A stretch of 64,000 nt of DNA from Lachnospiraceae bacterium. Lineage in GTDB: Bacteria > Bacillota > Clostridia > Lachnospirales > Lachnospiraceae. The first letter of the stretch is position 1. Every line of letters begins with the position of its first letter. A program made the translations under genes and the position numbers. The stretch lies in contig CAJTDB010000011.1 of the NCBI GenBank assembly GCA_910574965.1, positions 1 through 64,000 on the forward strand, written 5' to 3'. The notes beneath the pieces were generated by a model. The model made no database searches, was not told the DNA's origin, and saw only the letters and a list, made by a program, of their open reading frames with translations. Positions 52,321 to 60,539 of this stretch are shown here, in pieces.

Positions 52321-53106
52321 TCAAAGTTCACTTAAATACATAAAAAACTCAGGGAATGAACTAAGGGAATACTTTACCTGTTCCCACAATTTATCGTCAT
52401 TACAACAAAACTCAATAGAATATCCAGTACATACTCTTATTTCAAAAGCATAGCTTGCACTATAACAGATGAAATGTGCCTGGTCGCTGAACCATGCTTT
52501 TTTTATGCCATATGATTCCGCTATCTGATTGATAAAATCCATACGTTCTTCTACTGTCTCCCCACAATACGGACATGTCCTGCAGTTTTCTTTCTTTTTT
52601 CTCTCATGGTGATGACAGACAGACGCACTTTCAAAATCCGTATATGCAAATCCTCTCTGATACATATGAAACGCTCTTTGGAACAGATACTTTTCAAAGC
52701 TTTCTGCATTTTTTTCTTCCCAATCTGTGACCACCGAAGGATTATCGTCCACAGAGGACAACTTCATATAAAACCCAATCGTGAATGGATCGCTGTAGGC
52801 AAAACAGAAAATGCCTTTTTCTAAATCCTCTTCATTCTGCAATTCCAAAACAGTATCAATATCCGCCTCACAAAAGTCCAGCTCCCTTTCCAGCAAGCCG
52901 CCGTCATCCTTCCCCATTTTTCTTAAACACCAACGATATGCCGCCGGTATTGTATAGTGGTATTCCGCCAGAATATCCTGTAACTGCTGAATCTGTTCTT
53001 CTGCTACAGGCACGCAGCGCTTTACCCATTCCGGGTCAAAGCCGGATATACTGCTGCATAAACGCTCCATCAAGGTATCAAGCGTTCCTTCCTGAAATTC
53101 TGCCAT
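52321..53106 (-). CDS. SMI1/KNR4 (SUKH)-like immunity protein
   Basis: A 261-aa protein with a SUKH-like pattern (YHYTIPAAYRWCLRKMGKDDGGLL, then YSDPFTIGFYMKL) and a C-terminal CPYCGETVEER zinc-knuckle-like element. SUKH proteins neutralise polymorphic toxins. ATG at 53106 follows GGAGG by 7 nt; the frame stays open far upstream through an older gene remnant. No toxin gene is next to it, so it may be an orphan immunity gene. The SUKH assignment is moderate. Confidence 0.6.
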   Translation of the reverse strand: MAEFQEGTLDTLMERLCSSISGFDPEWVKRCVPVAEEQIQQLQDILAEYHYTIPAAYRWCLRKMGKDDGGLLERELDFCEADIDTVLELQNEEDLEKGIFCFAYSDPFTIGFYMKLSSVDDNPSVVTDWEEKNAESFEKYLFQRAFHMYQRGFAYTDFESASVCHHHERKKKENCRTCPYCGETVEERMDFINQIAESYGIKKAWFSDQAHFICYSASYAFEIRVCTGYSIEFCCNDDKLWEQVKYSLSSFPEFFMYLSEL

Positions 53107-53212
53107 TTCAATTCCTCCGCATCCATAAAAAATTTTCCTCTGTTTCCTCTTCAGTGAAACACAGATAAGCTTCCAGCCAGCAGGCCCCAGTGGGAAAAAG
53201 TCTGCGCAATCC

Positions 53213-53385
53213 CTATAATACCACTGCCTGGCCGGATGGATAGTTCCCCTTCCAGGGACATGGGAAATATCCCTCTTTATAGATTTCTGCCAGCATCGTA
53301 AAAAATCCAGGCATGTCCAATACCTTTTCCACACATGCCCACGCCATATCCCGCCTCATTTTGTCAAACAGGTCATGGCTAATTA
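53213..53385 (-). pseudogene. C-terminal remnant of an immunity-locus-type protein
   Basis: The frame gives FDKMRRDMAWACVEKVLDMP and ends EGYFPCPWKGNYPSGQAVVL at a stop (53213). The FPCxWxGxYPxGxxVV ending recalls short cytoplasmic proteins found in toxin-immunity loci. There is no start with a ribosome site and the frame closes just upstream, so only the tail survives. Confidence 0.45.
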
Positions 53386-53521
53386 GAGGTAATCAAAAGA
53401 GGAAAGGAAAAGCACAATCCAGACGGAACCGGCGATACCGTCAAGAAATATTTGTGAGTTGGCAAGAATCCTGATATAATGGGTACAAACGCCCATCCGG
53501 GGCAGAAAGGCAGGGAGAAAA

Positions 53522-53794
53522 ATGCACATCAGCTACAAACCGCTCTGGCACACACTGATAGAGCGCAACATGAGGAAAGAGGATTTAAGGCTTGCCGCTG
53601 GCTTGACTACAAATATGATTGCCAACATGGGAAAAGAAGGAAAACATATCAGCATGGACACACTTGCCCGTATTTGCGAAACATTGGATTGTGGCATTAT
53701 GGATGTGATTGAGCTGGCCAGTGACGAGCCTTCCACCACAGGAGGGAACGACAATGGAAAAACTGAAAGAAAGAATCACAGAGAACGGCATTGA
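53522..53794 (+). CDS. Small XRE-family regulator
   Basis: A 90-aa protein with a YjzC/YozG-like helix-turn-helix: RKEDLRLAAGLTTNMIANMGKEG and SMDTLARICETLDCGIMDVIEL. AGGGAG precedes the ATG. Its 3' end overlaps the TnpV gene by 41 bp, as commonly seen for HTH-TnpV pairs in clostridial elements. Confidence 0.82.
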   Translation: MHISYKPLWHTLIERNMRKEDLRLAAGLTTNMIANMGKEGKHISMDTLARICETLDCGIMDVIELASDEPSTTGGNDNGKTERKNHRERH

Positions 53795-54131
53795 TTATAT
53801 TCTGGCAGGCGACTACTACATCCCGGACTTGAAGCTGCCGGAGGAGAACCGCCCCATCGGACGCTATGGGCGGCTGCACCGGGAATATCTCAAACAGGAA
53901 CACCCGGCATGGTACAGCTCCCTTATCCTGACCGGAAAATTATGGACGTACCTTGCCGACATGAACGAACAGGCAGAGGAACGGCTTGACTTAATCATGG
54001 AGCAGATGAAAGCCGCCGAGGGAGTGACCGAGGAACTGAAAGCCAGGAATCAGCTTGAATGGGTGGGACGGATGAACAATATCCGCAGCCGGGCAGAGGA
54101 AATCATAAACAGCGAACTGATTTATATTTGA
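53754..54131 (+). CDS. TnpV-family transposon-encoded protein (copy 1)
   Basis: A 125-aa protein with the TnpV pattern: YYIPDLKLPEENRPIGRYGR near the N-terminus, HPAWYSSLILTGKLWTYLAD in the middle, and LEWVGRMNNIRSRAEEII at the end. TnpV occurs in Tn4451-like mobilisable elements and is of unknown function. ATG at 53754 follows GGAGGG. A second TnpV lies at 60540-60911. Confidence 0.88.
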   Translation: MEKLKERITENGIDYILAGDYYIPDLKLPEENRPIGRYGRLHREYLKQEHPAWYSSLILTGKLWTYLADMNEQAEERLDLIMEQMKAAEGVTEELKARNQLEWVGRMNNIRSRAEEIINSELIYI

Positions 54132-54171
54132 TTGGATATGGAAAGGCCAGCCGATTATCCGGCTGGTCTTT

Positions 54172-54498
54172 CTAACCTTCCCTGCGCTCCAATACCGCCC
54201 GAATCATGGCAACGGCGATTTCCTGCTGGCTGGGAGATGTGCTTTCCCATAGTTCTGCCAGCTCCCGTATTTTGCTGACCTCATTATCTTCCAGCGCATC
54301 CCGCAGCAGATAATCAGGGGATATTTTTAGTGCGTTGCAGATATTGATAAATACGGGCAGGCTGGGAACTTTCGTCCCGCCCTCAATCTGCCGGAGATAG
54401 GTTGCGTTGATATTGCACAGCTCCGAGAGCCTGTCCGCCGTGAATCCCCGGTCTTTCCTCACCATGTTGATACGTCTGCCTAATCCTTTACCTTCCAT
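54172..54498 (-). CDS. XRE-family transcriptional regulator
   Basis: A 108-aa protein with a Cro/CI helix-turn-helix (RGFTADRLSELCNINATYLRQIE) and LPVFINICNALKISPDYLLRD after it. ATG at 54498 follows GGGTGGC. It is divergent from the small gene and symE and may repress their promoter. Confidence 0.87.
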   Translation of the reverse strand: MEGKGLGRRINMVRKDRGFTADRLSELCNINATYLRQIEGGTKVPSLPVFINICNALKISPDYLLRDALEDNEVSKIRELAELWESTSPSQQEIAVAMIRAVLERREG

Positions 54499-54566
54499 AA
54501 TGCCACCCATTTCATAAGCTATCAGCATTTATTTTGTACACTTTTAGACTACATCACACTTAGGGA

Positions 54567-54595
54567 TTGCAATAGATTCTAGAAGACTATATAAT
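54567..54595 (+). promoter_or_regulatory. Sigma-A promoter of the small-gene/symE pair with possible operators
   Basis: TTGCAA, a 17-nt spacer and a perfect TATAAT. AGACTA occurs three times around it (near 54546, 54584 and 54606), a possible binding motif for the divergent XRE protein. Confidence 0.65.
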
Positions 54596-54636
54596 ATTAG
54601 CTAGCAGACTATAAACTATGAAAGGGGAACAACAGA

Positions 54637-54825
54637 ATGGAACTGAACTATTTTCGGGACAGGCTTTTTGATTTACTGAACGACAGTGAGGGGATGGGGA
54701 TTGTTGACCTGAACGCAGACGAGCAGAACAGCCTTCTTACTGTCAGGACGGAGGATGGGAATGTATTTGAAATCGTATGCCGACAGGCGGCGGGAAAGGA
54801 GGACGGATGGACGACCGCAAACTGA
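54637..54825 (+). CDS. Small hypothetical protein upstream of symE (62 aa)
   Basis: A 62-residue acidic protein (MELNYFRDRLFDLLNDSEG, then TVRTEDGNVFEIVCRQA). GGGG precedes the ATG, and the gene overlaps symE by 19 bp, so the two are translated together. It is often the partner of SymE-type genes in clostridial elements; no domain is recognised. Confidence 0.65.
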   Translation: MELNYFRDRLFDLLNDSEGMGIVDLNADEQNSLLTVRTEDGNVFEIVCRQAAGKEDGWTTAN

Positions 54826-54995
54826 CCGTATGCTATGGACGTGGCAATTACAAGCAATCTCCGCCGCAGATTCTTTTACAAGGTAAGTGGCTGGAACAGG
54901 CTGGATTCTCCGTAGGGGACAAAATCACCGTGAAATGCCAGCAGGGGCAGCTTATCATCACAAAAAACGGAACAAGAGCAGATTCAACAGAATAA
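54807..54995 (+). CDS. SymE-family type I toxin-like protein
   Basis: A 62-aa AbrB-fold protein with the SymE pattern RKLTVCYGRGNYKQSPPQIL, LQGKWLEQAGFSVGDKITV and QLIITK. In E. coli SymE is an SOS-induced toxin controlled by an antisense RNA. ATG at 54807 follows AAGGAGG. No antisense RNA was identified by eye. Confidence 0.82.
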   Translation: MDDRKLTVCYGRGNYKQSPPQILLQGKWLEQAGFSVGDKITVKCQQGQLIITKNGTRADSTE

Positions 54996-55099
54996 TGTTT
55001 ATGACACAATGATTTTTTCGGAAAATCTATTCCCTCTGGAAAGTGACTGCGGTATAATGGAGCTATCGACAAATCGGAATAAAAAAGGAGGGTGCTGAA

Positions 55100-55894
55100 A
55101 TGACCTATGCCGAGTATCAGGAGTACATGAGAAATTTTTTTGAACAGTATTATCAGAAGCTTTCACAGGAAGAAATCCGTGTGACACTTCCTCTTGAGGA
55201 AGAGGAAAAAGAAATGTGGAGCGATGATGCGAACCCTAATGATGAATGGAAAAGATGGAAGCTGGTTCCGGCTATGATTTCGGATGGGGAAATCAAGGAA
55301 TTGGAAAAAGAAATAGAGGTTGAACTGCCTCTTTCCTTGAAAGCATTTCTGACCGTTACCCATCACTGCTTTGATGATCCCATAGGACGTAATTCGGTAG
55401 CCGAACATTTTCAAGGGGTGAGAAACGCATGGAACCCGGTTCTTGTGAGATGCGGCTATTTGCCCTTCGCGTGGGATGAACAGGGATACTTTATCCGTTG
55501 TATTCGGCTGGAAAATATGCCGGAAGAAGAGAAATGCGGAATTTACCAGATTGACCACGAAGTATTGTTTGATTTTGACGAAGACACGGTGACACCGGAG
55601 GAAATAGACCGGTGCATGGAGTTCATTTCCGAGAATCTGCTTACATATCTTGATGAGATACTTCATGACAGAGACTGCGATTCGCTGCGAAAGGCTTCTA
55701 AAAAAGCGGTGCTTAAAGTGTTGAAAGAAGAATGTGGGTTACAGAATTATGACGAATTATCGGACAAAATAGATGATGAAAAAGAATTTGATAAAATAAT
55801 AACTGCGCTGAAACCGATTCAGAAGCAGTATTCCATTTCTGATGATGATTTGGAGGAAATCTTGTGGAGCATGGAATATTCTACTGACTGGTGA
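55100..55894 (+). CDS. SMI1/KNR4 (SUKH) family protein
   Basis: A 264-aa protein with the SUKH core ISDGEIKELEKEIEVELPLS followed by LKAFLTVTHHCFD and later LPFAWDEQGYFIRCI. It is probably an immunity or scaffold protein of a toxin system, but no toxin is adjacent. AAGGAGG precedes the ATG. The next small ORF starts in its stop codon. Confidence 0.8.
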   Translation: MTYAEYQEYMRNFFEQYYQKLSQEEIRVTLPLEEEEKEMWSDDANPNDEWKRWKLVPAMISDGEIKELEKEIEVELPLSLKAFLTVTHHCFDDPIGRNSVAEHFQGVRNAWNPVLVRCGYLPFAWDEQGYFIRCIRLENMPEEEKCGIYQIDHEVLFDFDEDTVTPEEIDRCMEFISENLLTYLDEILHDRDCDSLRKASKKAVLKVLKEECGLQNYDELSDKIDDEKEFDKIITALKPIQKQYSISDDDLEEILWSMEYSTDW

Positions 55895-56031
55895 GAAAGG
55901 CTTACATAAAATGTAGTGGAACACTTGTAGTAGATGGATATGCAGAACCGCCTACAAAAGAAGAATTTGAAATCGATAGCTGGATACCTGTTATTGAATT
56001 GGTTAAAGATTGGGAAAAATTTGGACTATAG
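55891..56031 (+). CDS. Small ORF coupled to the SUKH gene (46 aa), possible remnant
   Basis: GTG at 55891 overlaps the stop of the preceding gene (GTGA) and opens 46 codons containing IKCSGTLVVDGYAEPPTKEE and IDSWIPVIELVKDWEKFGL. The composition is protein-like. It may be the tail of a lost immunity gene kept by coupling rather than a full gene. Confidence 0.4.
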   Translation: MRKAYIKCSGTLVVDGYAEPPTKEEFEIDSWIPVIELVKDWEKFGL

Positions 56032-56086
56032 ACACAAGTACCGTTTCCAGTTTGTGCGCTTAAAAATTGAATAAGAACCACCCAAA

Positions 56087-56121
56087 ATGCCGTTGCATGG
56101 AAAAATCCCAAGCAACGGCAT
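56087..56121. terminator. Convergent terminator hairpin
   Basis: ATGCCGTTGC / GCAACGGCAT around a 15-nt loop; on the minus strand it is followed by TTTTGG. It lies between the convergent SUKH and degraded element genes. Confidence 0.6.
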
Positions 56122-56125
56122 TTCC

Positions 56126-56700
56126 TTATCTCCGCTTCATCCTGCTCAACGGGGAATCCTTATATGCCGGAGTTTTCTTCATAACATTCTTCAAAACCGT
56201 GCGCTCCTGCTCCGACAGCTTCTCATACCGGATTTGTAGCTGCGTACACATCAGGGCAGTGAACACATCCAGATAGGAACCCGGCACGGCCAGCGCCTTC
56301 TTTGCGTCCCTGATTAGCTTCATGCCATTGGAGCCGTCCGGCGCACTGTCCGTATCGTCCTTGTGCGCTTCCCTTATGGCATGGAGGATAGTGTCCCAAG
56401 TCCGGTGCGTGACCTGACAGAAGTAATCTTCTTCCTGTACCTGCATGGCTTCCAACGCCTTTAACGCAGCATCTTCCTCCGCCTGCTGATATTGGGAAAG
56501 GACTTCCCCCGCAGGACTTCCAGAAGGCTGTTGAAGTTTTGAAAGTGGGCGGTTGCCACACCATCCACATAAATCTCCGTGTCCGTCATCAGGGTAACAA
56601 AATCCTCATGTGTGGCAATCTCACACAGCAGCCGGTTATTGATACGCCCGCTTTTCAGCAGCTCCACCATGCTGTCACTCAAATGCAGCTCCGTAAGTTC
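56126..56700 (-). pseudogene. Frameshifted mobile-element protein of unknown function
   Basis: One frame gives LTELHLSDSMVELLKSGRIN to NSLLEVLRG; the continuation VLSQYQQAEEDAALKALEAM, DYFCQVTHRTWDTILHAIRE and so on to the stop at 56126 is in another frame. The break is at a run of five G in the coding strand near 56510, where a sixth G would restore one frame. The 5' end is fused to the recombinase remnant by deletion. The family is not recognised. Confidence 0.6.
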
Positions 56701-57040
56701 AAATCGCCCTTACCGCCCGTTCATCATTCACCGCCATATCCGCAAAACGGTTAATATCGGCAAGGACGGCGTTGAATAAATCCCTCGCTTCAATGGCGTG
56801 TGCGGTACACATGACGTTGCCGTACCTGCCATAATTATTACAGGTATATTGTACGCAGTCGATGATGTCGGGGCGTTTCCTCCTGTTTGCGCTCATGGCC
56901 CGCAAAGCATAGCCGCAGTCCGCACACTTGATAACGCCTGAAAAAATATTCTCAAAGCCGCCCTTATTCTTTTCCCGTCTGCGGCTCGTCATAAGCTGTT
57001 GGACAATATCAAATTCTTCTTGTGTGATTTTATTTCACAA
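56699..57040 (-). pseudogene. Remnant of a large serine recombinase (zinc-ribbon region)
   Basis: The frame reads KITQEEFDIVQQLMTSRRRE, FENIFSGVIKCADCGYALRA, CNNYGRYGNVMCTAHAIEAR and stops after NDERAVRAI. This is the recombinase zinc beta-ribbon part of TnpX/TndX-like resolvases. The catalytic N-terminal domain and the coiled-coil end are missing, so the element cannot excise itself with this gene. Confidence 0.75.
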
Positions 57041-57057
57041 GTTCATCGGCTCTGCGT

Positions 57058-57240
57058 CTATGCGTCCGGCTCTGTGATGACTGTTATCTGCAAATTTGTT
57101 ACTTCAATCAATGTTTCCTGCTTACATTTTGGACAATAGAGAGGATAATTTTTCAATACTGTATCTTCTCTGATTTTATCACTGGTTTTACTGCCGCAAA
57201 CAGGACAACGTATCCATTCTGTTCCATAAATGACACTCAT
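57058..57240 (-). CDS. Cysteine-rich KTR family protein (60 aa)
   Basis: A 60-residue zinc-finger-like protein with two CxxC pairs (WIRCPVCGSKTSDKIRED and YPLYCPKCKQETLI). The family is widespread on conjugative transposons of gut Firmicutes. Its start overlaps the SPL gene by 4 bp, so it is the last gene of the WYL-GyrI-ClbS-SPL run. Confidence 0.82.
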   Translation of the reverse strand: MSVIYGTEWIRCPVCGSKTSDKIREDTVLKNYPLYCPKCKQETLIEVTNLQITVITEPDA

Positions 57241-58130
57241 ATTTTATCCGCTTTCCAATCCCAAATACTTAATTGCCTACTATCGTCCTTTTCTTCAAAG
57301 AAATGCAAATAGTTAAATATTTGCTCTTGGTCATGCAAAATTCCATTTTCTTCGCATTTTCGGTGAAAAAGCCTCATTAAATTTTTGCTGTTGCCGCTTT
57401 CTATCATATACTGATTTCCGTATGTACGGATATATTTTTCTTTCAGCCCAGGAAATAATCGGTCTAACTGTTCATAAAAATACTCTCGATTTCCTTCTCG
57501 GAGAGTTAGCCCCATTCCAAAGCAAATAACGCCATAAACCTTTGCCTCAATACACATATCCAAAATACCTGAAATATTATCTTCAGTATCGTTAATAAAC
57601 GGCAAAATTGGCGTCAGCCATACAACTGTCGGTATCCCTGCGTTCCTTATCTTTCTCAATACTTCAAAACGCTCCCTTGTCGTACTTACATTCGGCTCAA
57701 TCTTTTTGCACAAATCTTCGTTGCACGTTGTCAAAGTCATTTGCACAACGCACTTGGACTTTTCATTTATTTTCTGTAAAAGGTCTAAATCCCTCAGTAT
57801 GCGGTTTGATTTTGTTATGACCGTAAATCCAAAACCATGCTCATATATTAAGTGCAGAGCCTTCCTGACATTCCCTATTTCCATTTCCAGCGGAATATAG
57901 GGGTCTGTCATAGAACCTGTGCCTATCATACACTTTTTTCGCTTATGAATAATAGCATATTCCAACAAGTCAATCGCATTTTCTTTGACTTCAATATCCT
58001 CAAAAGCGTGTTCCATGTGATAGCATTTGCTTCTGGAGTCACAATAAATGCACCCGTGTGAGCAGCCCCGGTATAAATTCATTCCATTTTTAGCAGATAA
58101 TATCCCTTTAGCTTTCACGAAGTGCATCGT
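57237..58130 (-). CDS. SPL-family radical SAM protein
   Basis: A 297-aa radical SAM enzyme. The 4Fe-4S site is GCSHGCIYC, and GTGSMTDPYIPLE is typical of the SPL-like (spore photoproduct lyase related) branch also called Rv2578c-like. The true reaction is unknown; relatives are often annotated as DNA repair photolyase. ATG at 58130 follows GGGAGG. It lies 15 nt after the ClbS gene, so the two are probably co-transcribed. Confidence 0.85.
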   Translation of the reverse strand, partial: TMHFVKAKGILSAKNGMNLYRGCSHGCIYCDSRSKCYHMEHAFEDIEVKENAIDLLEYAIIHKRKKCMIGTGSMTDPYIPLEMEIGNVRKALHLIYEHGFGFTVITKSNRILRDLDLLQKINEKSKCVVQMTLTTCNEDLCKKIEPNVSTTRERFEVLRKIRNAGIPTVVWLTPILPFINDTEDNISGILDMCIEAKVYGVICFGMGLTLREGNREYFYEQLDRLFPGLKEKYIRTYGNQYMIESGNSKNLMRLFHRKCEENGILHDQEQIFNYLHFFEEKDDSRQLSIWDWKADKI

Positions 58131-58145
58131 ATGTCCTCCCTGCAT

Positions 58146-58682
58146 TTAGGTGCAATTTTTCCTATGTGCTTTCAGTTTTTTCATTGCCCAATCATAATGG
58201 CTTGCTGTAACGCTGACAAAATAAGAACCCAGCGTGCTTCCGCCTACCCATTTATAAACGCCTTTCGAAAACAATTCCTCGTTTGAAACAATTTCCGCCA
58301 GATTTATTACTTCGTTATGGGATTTCTGGAACATATTCTTTGCGTCCTCTAATGATGTAGACTGATGCTTTTTCCAAAATTCCACATTCATATCTCCATA
58401 GGTTTTCCAATTATACGGTTCTGGAAGAAACGGTTTATTATCACCGTTCTGATTGGAATACACCCAGTTTAACAAAAGCTGATGCCACTCATAGAGATGG
58501 ATGAAAATATCACGAAGATTTTTATCTCTTTTCCAGTGAGCTTCTTTCTTCTTTTCATCACCCGAAAAATCAAAAGGCGTTGATAATTCTTTTTCTGTCA
58601 ATCCAGAAACAAGAGTGTTTAACTTTTCATAATTAGCGGCTGCGGCTGTTAGTAAATCTGTTTTTGTTGTTGGTCTGCCCAT
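58146..58682 (-). CDS. ClbS/DfsB family four-helix-bundle protein
   Basis: A 178-aa DinB-like four-helix bundle. It has the family start RPTTKTDLLTAAAANYEKL, then IHLYEWHQLLLNWV (EWH motif) and FVSVTASHYDWAMKKLKAHR at the end. The prototype ClbS protects colibactin producers by hydrolysing the reactive cyclopropane of the toxin; most homologues are uncharacterised. It lies 35 nt after the GyrI-like gene. Confidence 0.9.
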   Translation of the reverse strand: MGRPTTKTDLLTAAAANYEKLNTLVSGLTEKELSTPFDFSGDEKKKEAHWKRDKNLRDIFIHLYEWHQLLLNWVYSNQNGDNKPFLPEPYNWKTYGDMNVEFWKKHQSTSLEDAKNMFQKSHNEVINLAEIVSNEELFSKGVYKWVGGSTLGSYFVSVTASHYDWAMKKLKAHRKNCT

Positions 58683-58717
58683 ATTTACTTTCCTTTCGTA
58701 TTTATCATACTATGTTG

Positions 58718-59341
58718 CTATTTCTCTGTATCTGTAACTTTATATCTCAAGATAGTTTTTAAATTGGCTTTGTCTGTACGGTTAGCATTATTCAAATATA
58801 TTTCACGGTGTTCTTTTCCCATACGCTTATATCCGTGTTCTATACAATATCCGTCCATAATCTCAAATGACGCAGGCTCATCATCAAACGCTCCTTTATG
58901 CAATATTTGAATGCACCTGCCATCGCAGATTGTTTCAAAAGAAATATCGGTTAGATACGGAATATTTTTTCTCACCTTTACTGTCTCTAACGCATTATCA
59001 AACATTTTTCTGGAAATAAAATCTGGTTGTCGTATCATGATGCGGTACTACAATTCTTCTTTTACCAAATATTCTTTTTCAGAAGCCATACTCCACATTC
59101 CCTCTAAAGGATATACGGTATAATCTGTTATTTCGTTGCTTTTTGGAGCAAACGCTTTATATGCCATCTTAATTTTATAAGCCATCGAAAACAGGGCGGC
59201 AACTTTATCTGAAAAGATTTCATCATTAGGATTTCCTCTGCCAGAAAGAATGATATATTTTTGAGCGGGAATATCAAGCACGCAAGGTTTTGCTTTTACA
59301 CCATATATTTCTTTCTCATGCTTTTTCCATTCATGTTTCAT
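58718..59341 (-). pseudogene. GyrI-like domain protein interrupted by an in-frame TAG
   Basis: Two ORFs in the same frame make one protein of about 207 codons. Residues 1-97 start MKHEWKKHEKEIYGVKAKP and contain CVLDIPAQKYIILSGRGNP. A TAG (59048-59050) follows EYLVKEEL. After it YRIMIRQPDFISRKMFDNAL continues to HKGAFDDEPASFEIMDGY and HREIYLNNA. GyrI-like proteins bind small molecules, and some hydrolyse cyclopropane genotoxins; the Glu in DDEPASF is conserved. The stop makes it either a recent pseudogene or two separately translated halves (an ATG at 59038 restarts it). Confidence 0.8.
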
Positions 59342-59397
59342 TTTCAGCCCTCACTTTCCCAAATAGAATTTACAGGTAAATTATATCACGCTTATGC

Positions 59398-59412
59398 TGA
59401 CACCCTATGTCA
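59398..59412. promoter_or_regulatory. Operator-like palindrome upstream of the GyrI-like gene
   Basis: On the minus strand TGACATAGGGTGTCA lies 12 nt upstream of a perfect TATAAT (59380-59385). It overlaps the stop codon of the WYL gene. A near-identical site stands in front of the WYL gene at 60347-60361. Confidence 0.75.
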
Positions 59413-60306
59413 AGTTTTATATTTTTCATAGATTTTCTGTGCCTGTTCTGCCACGATGTCTTTCAGATATGCAGGCTCTATAATATCTACTTGCGTTCCA
59501 AATGACAATAAATACCCTATAAGCCATTCATCTTCTGGCATTTGGGCAGATACGATTAAATCCCCATTTTCTTTTTTGCTTACCATCGTTTTGTCAAATT
59601 CATCGTAAACACGATATGACATATTTTTCGGGAAACGCAGTACGATTGTGTTGTAGCATTGCTCCAATGTATCATCTAATTCTGGAAAGGGGCTTTTGCA
59701 AAAAATTTCCGTGAGAACTTCAAAATCTATGATACGGGTCAGCTTAAAAATACGATAATCCTGTTTTTCCGTACAAAATGCTTTTAAGTACCATGACATA
59801 GACTTATATGACATTTTTAGCGGCCTAACAATTCTTTCGCTAATTGTTCCGTAGGAATTTGCATAAGTTATTTTTACGCACTTTTGATAAATTATCGCTG
59901 ATTTTAGCAATTCAAATTTCTCATTGTCAGTTCCCTTGTTGCCCCATCTGGAAAAATCTACTTCAAGCCAGTTTTCCGAACTGATACAAAAGATTGCAGA
60001 AAGCTTTTGCAATATTTGATTGATGCCAATATTGTTAGTAAGATTGATGCTTTGCAGGGCTGTTAGAATTTCCTGCTTTTCTTCTTCAGATAGCACTGCT
60101 TTATCTAAAACAAAATCACTCATTAAATGAATGCCACCGTTTCGCCCAGCTTCTGCATAAACAGGAATACCTGCACCACTCAAAGCATCAATATCTCTGT
60201 AAATTGTCCTTACAGATACTTCAAATTTTTCTGCTAATTCTGGAGCAGTAGCCTGTCCTTTATCAAGTAAATGATACACAATCTTAAATAATCTGCTTTC
60301 CTGCAT
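59410..60306 (-). CDS. WYL-domain transcriptional regulator (YafY type)
   Basis: A 298-aa protein. The N-terminal winged helix-turn-helix reads DKGQATAPELAEKFEVSVRTIYRDIDAL, and the WYL domain (about 130-220) holds the motif in MSWYLKAFC. A C-terminal WCX region follows. WYL proteins sense nucleic acids or ligands and often control DNA-damage or defence genes. ATG at 60306 follows GGAGG. The palindrome upstream of it is repeated before the GyrI-like gene, so it likely controls both. Confidence 0.9.
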   Translation of the reverse strand: MQESRLFKIVYHLLDKGQATAPELAEKFEVSVRTIYRDIDALSGAGIPVYAEAGRNGGIHLMSDFVLDKAVLSEEEKQEILTALQSINLTNNIGINQILQKLSAIFCISSENWLEVDFSRWGNKGTDNEKFELLKSAIIYQKCVKITYANSYGTISERIVRPLKMSYKSMSWYLKAFCTEKQDYRIFKLTRIIDFEVLTEIFCKSPFPELDDTLEQCYNTIVLRFPKNMSYRVYDEFDKTMVSKKENGDLIVSAQMPEDEWLIGYLLSFGTQVDIIEPAYLKDIVAEQAQKIYEKYKT

Positions 60307-60346
60307 TGCCAACTCCTCCTTTGATAATAGAATACCATCAAAATCC

Positions 60347-60361
60347 TGACACCGTATGTCA
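60347..60361. promoter_or_regulatory. Operator-like palindrome upstream of the WYL regulator
   Basis: On the minus strand TGACATACGGTGTCA lies 12 nt upstream of TATTCT (60329-60334). Sequence and spacing match the site before the GyrI-like gene. Confidence 0.75.
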
Positions 60362-60539
60362 TCATTTATTATAATCATTTCTTTACTCGTTATCAACTGA
60401 CTAAGCATAAATGAACTTTATTCTGCTCAAAGCAGGGATAATGAGTAACGCTTTTCTTTTCTATATTCCCTATATTTCTGATGCTTTTAAAGAAAAATAG
60501 AGAGCAAGGTGTTAATCCCTGCCCTCCATTTTTAATGCT

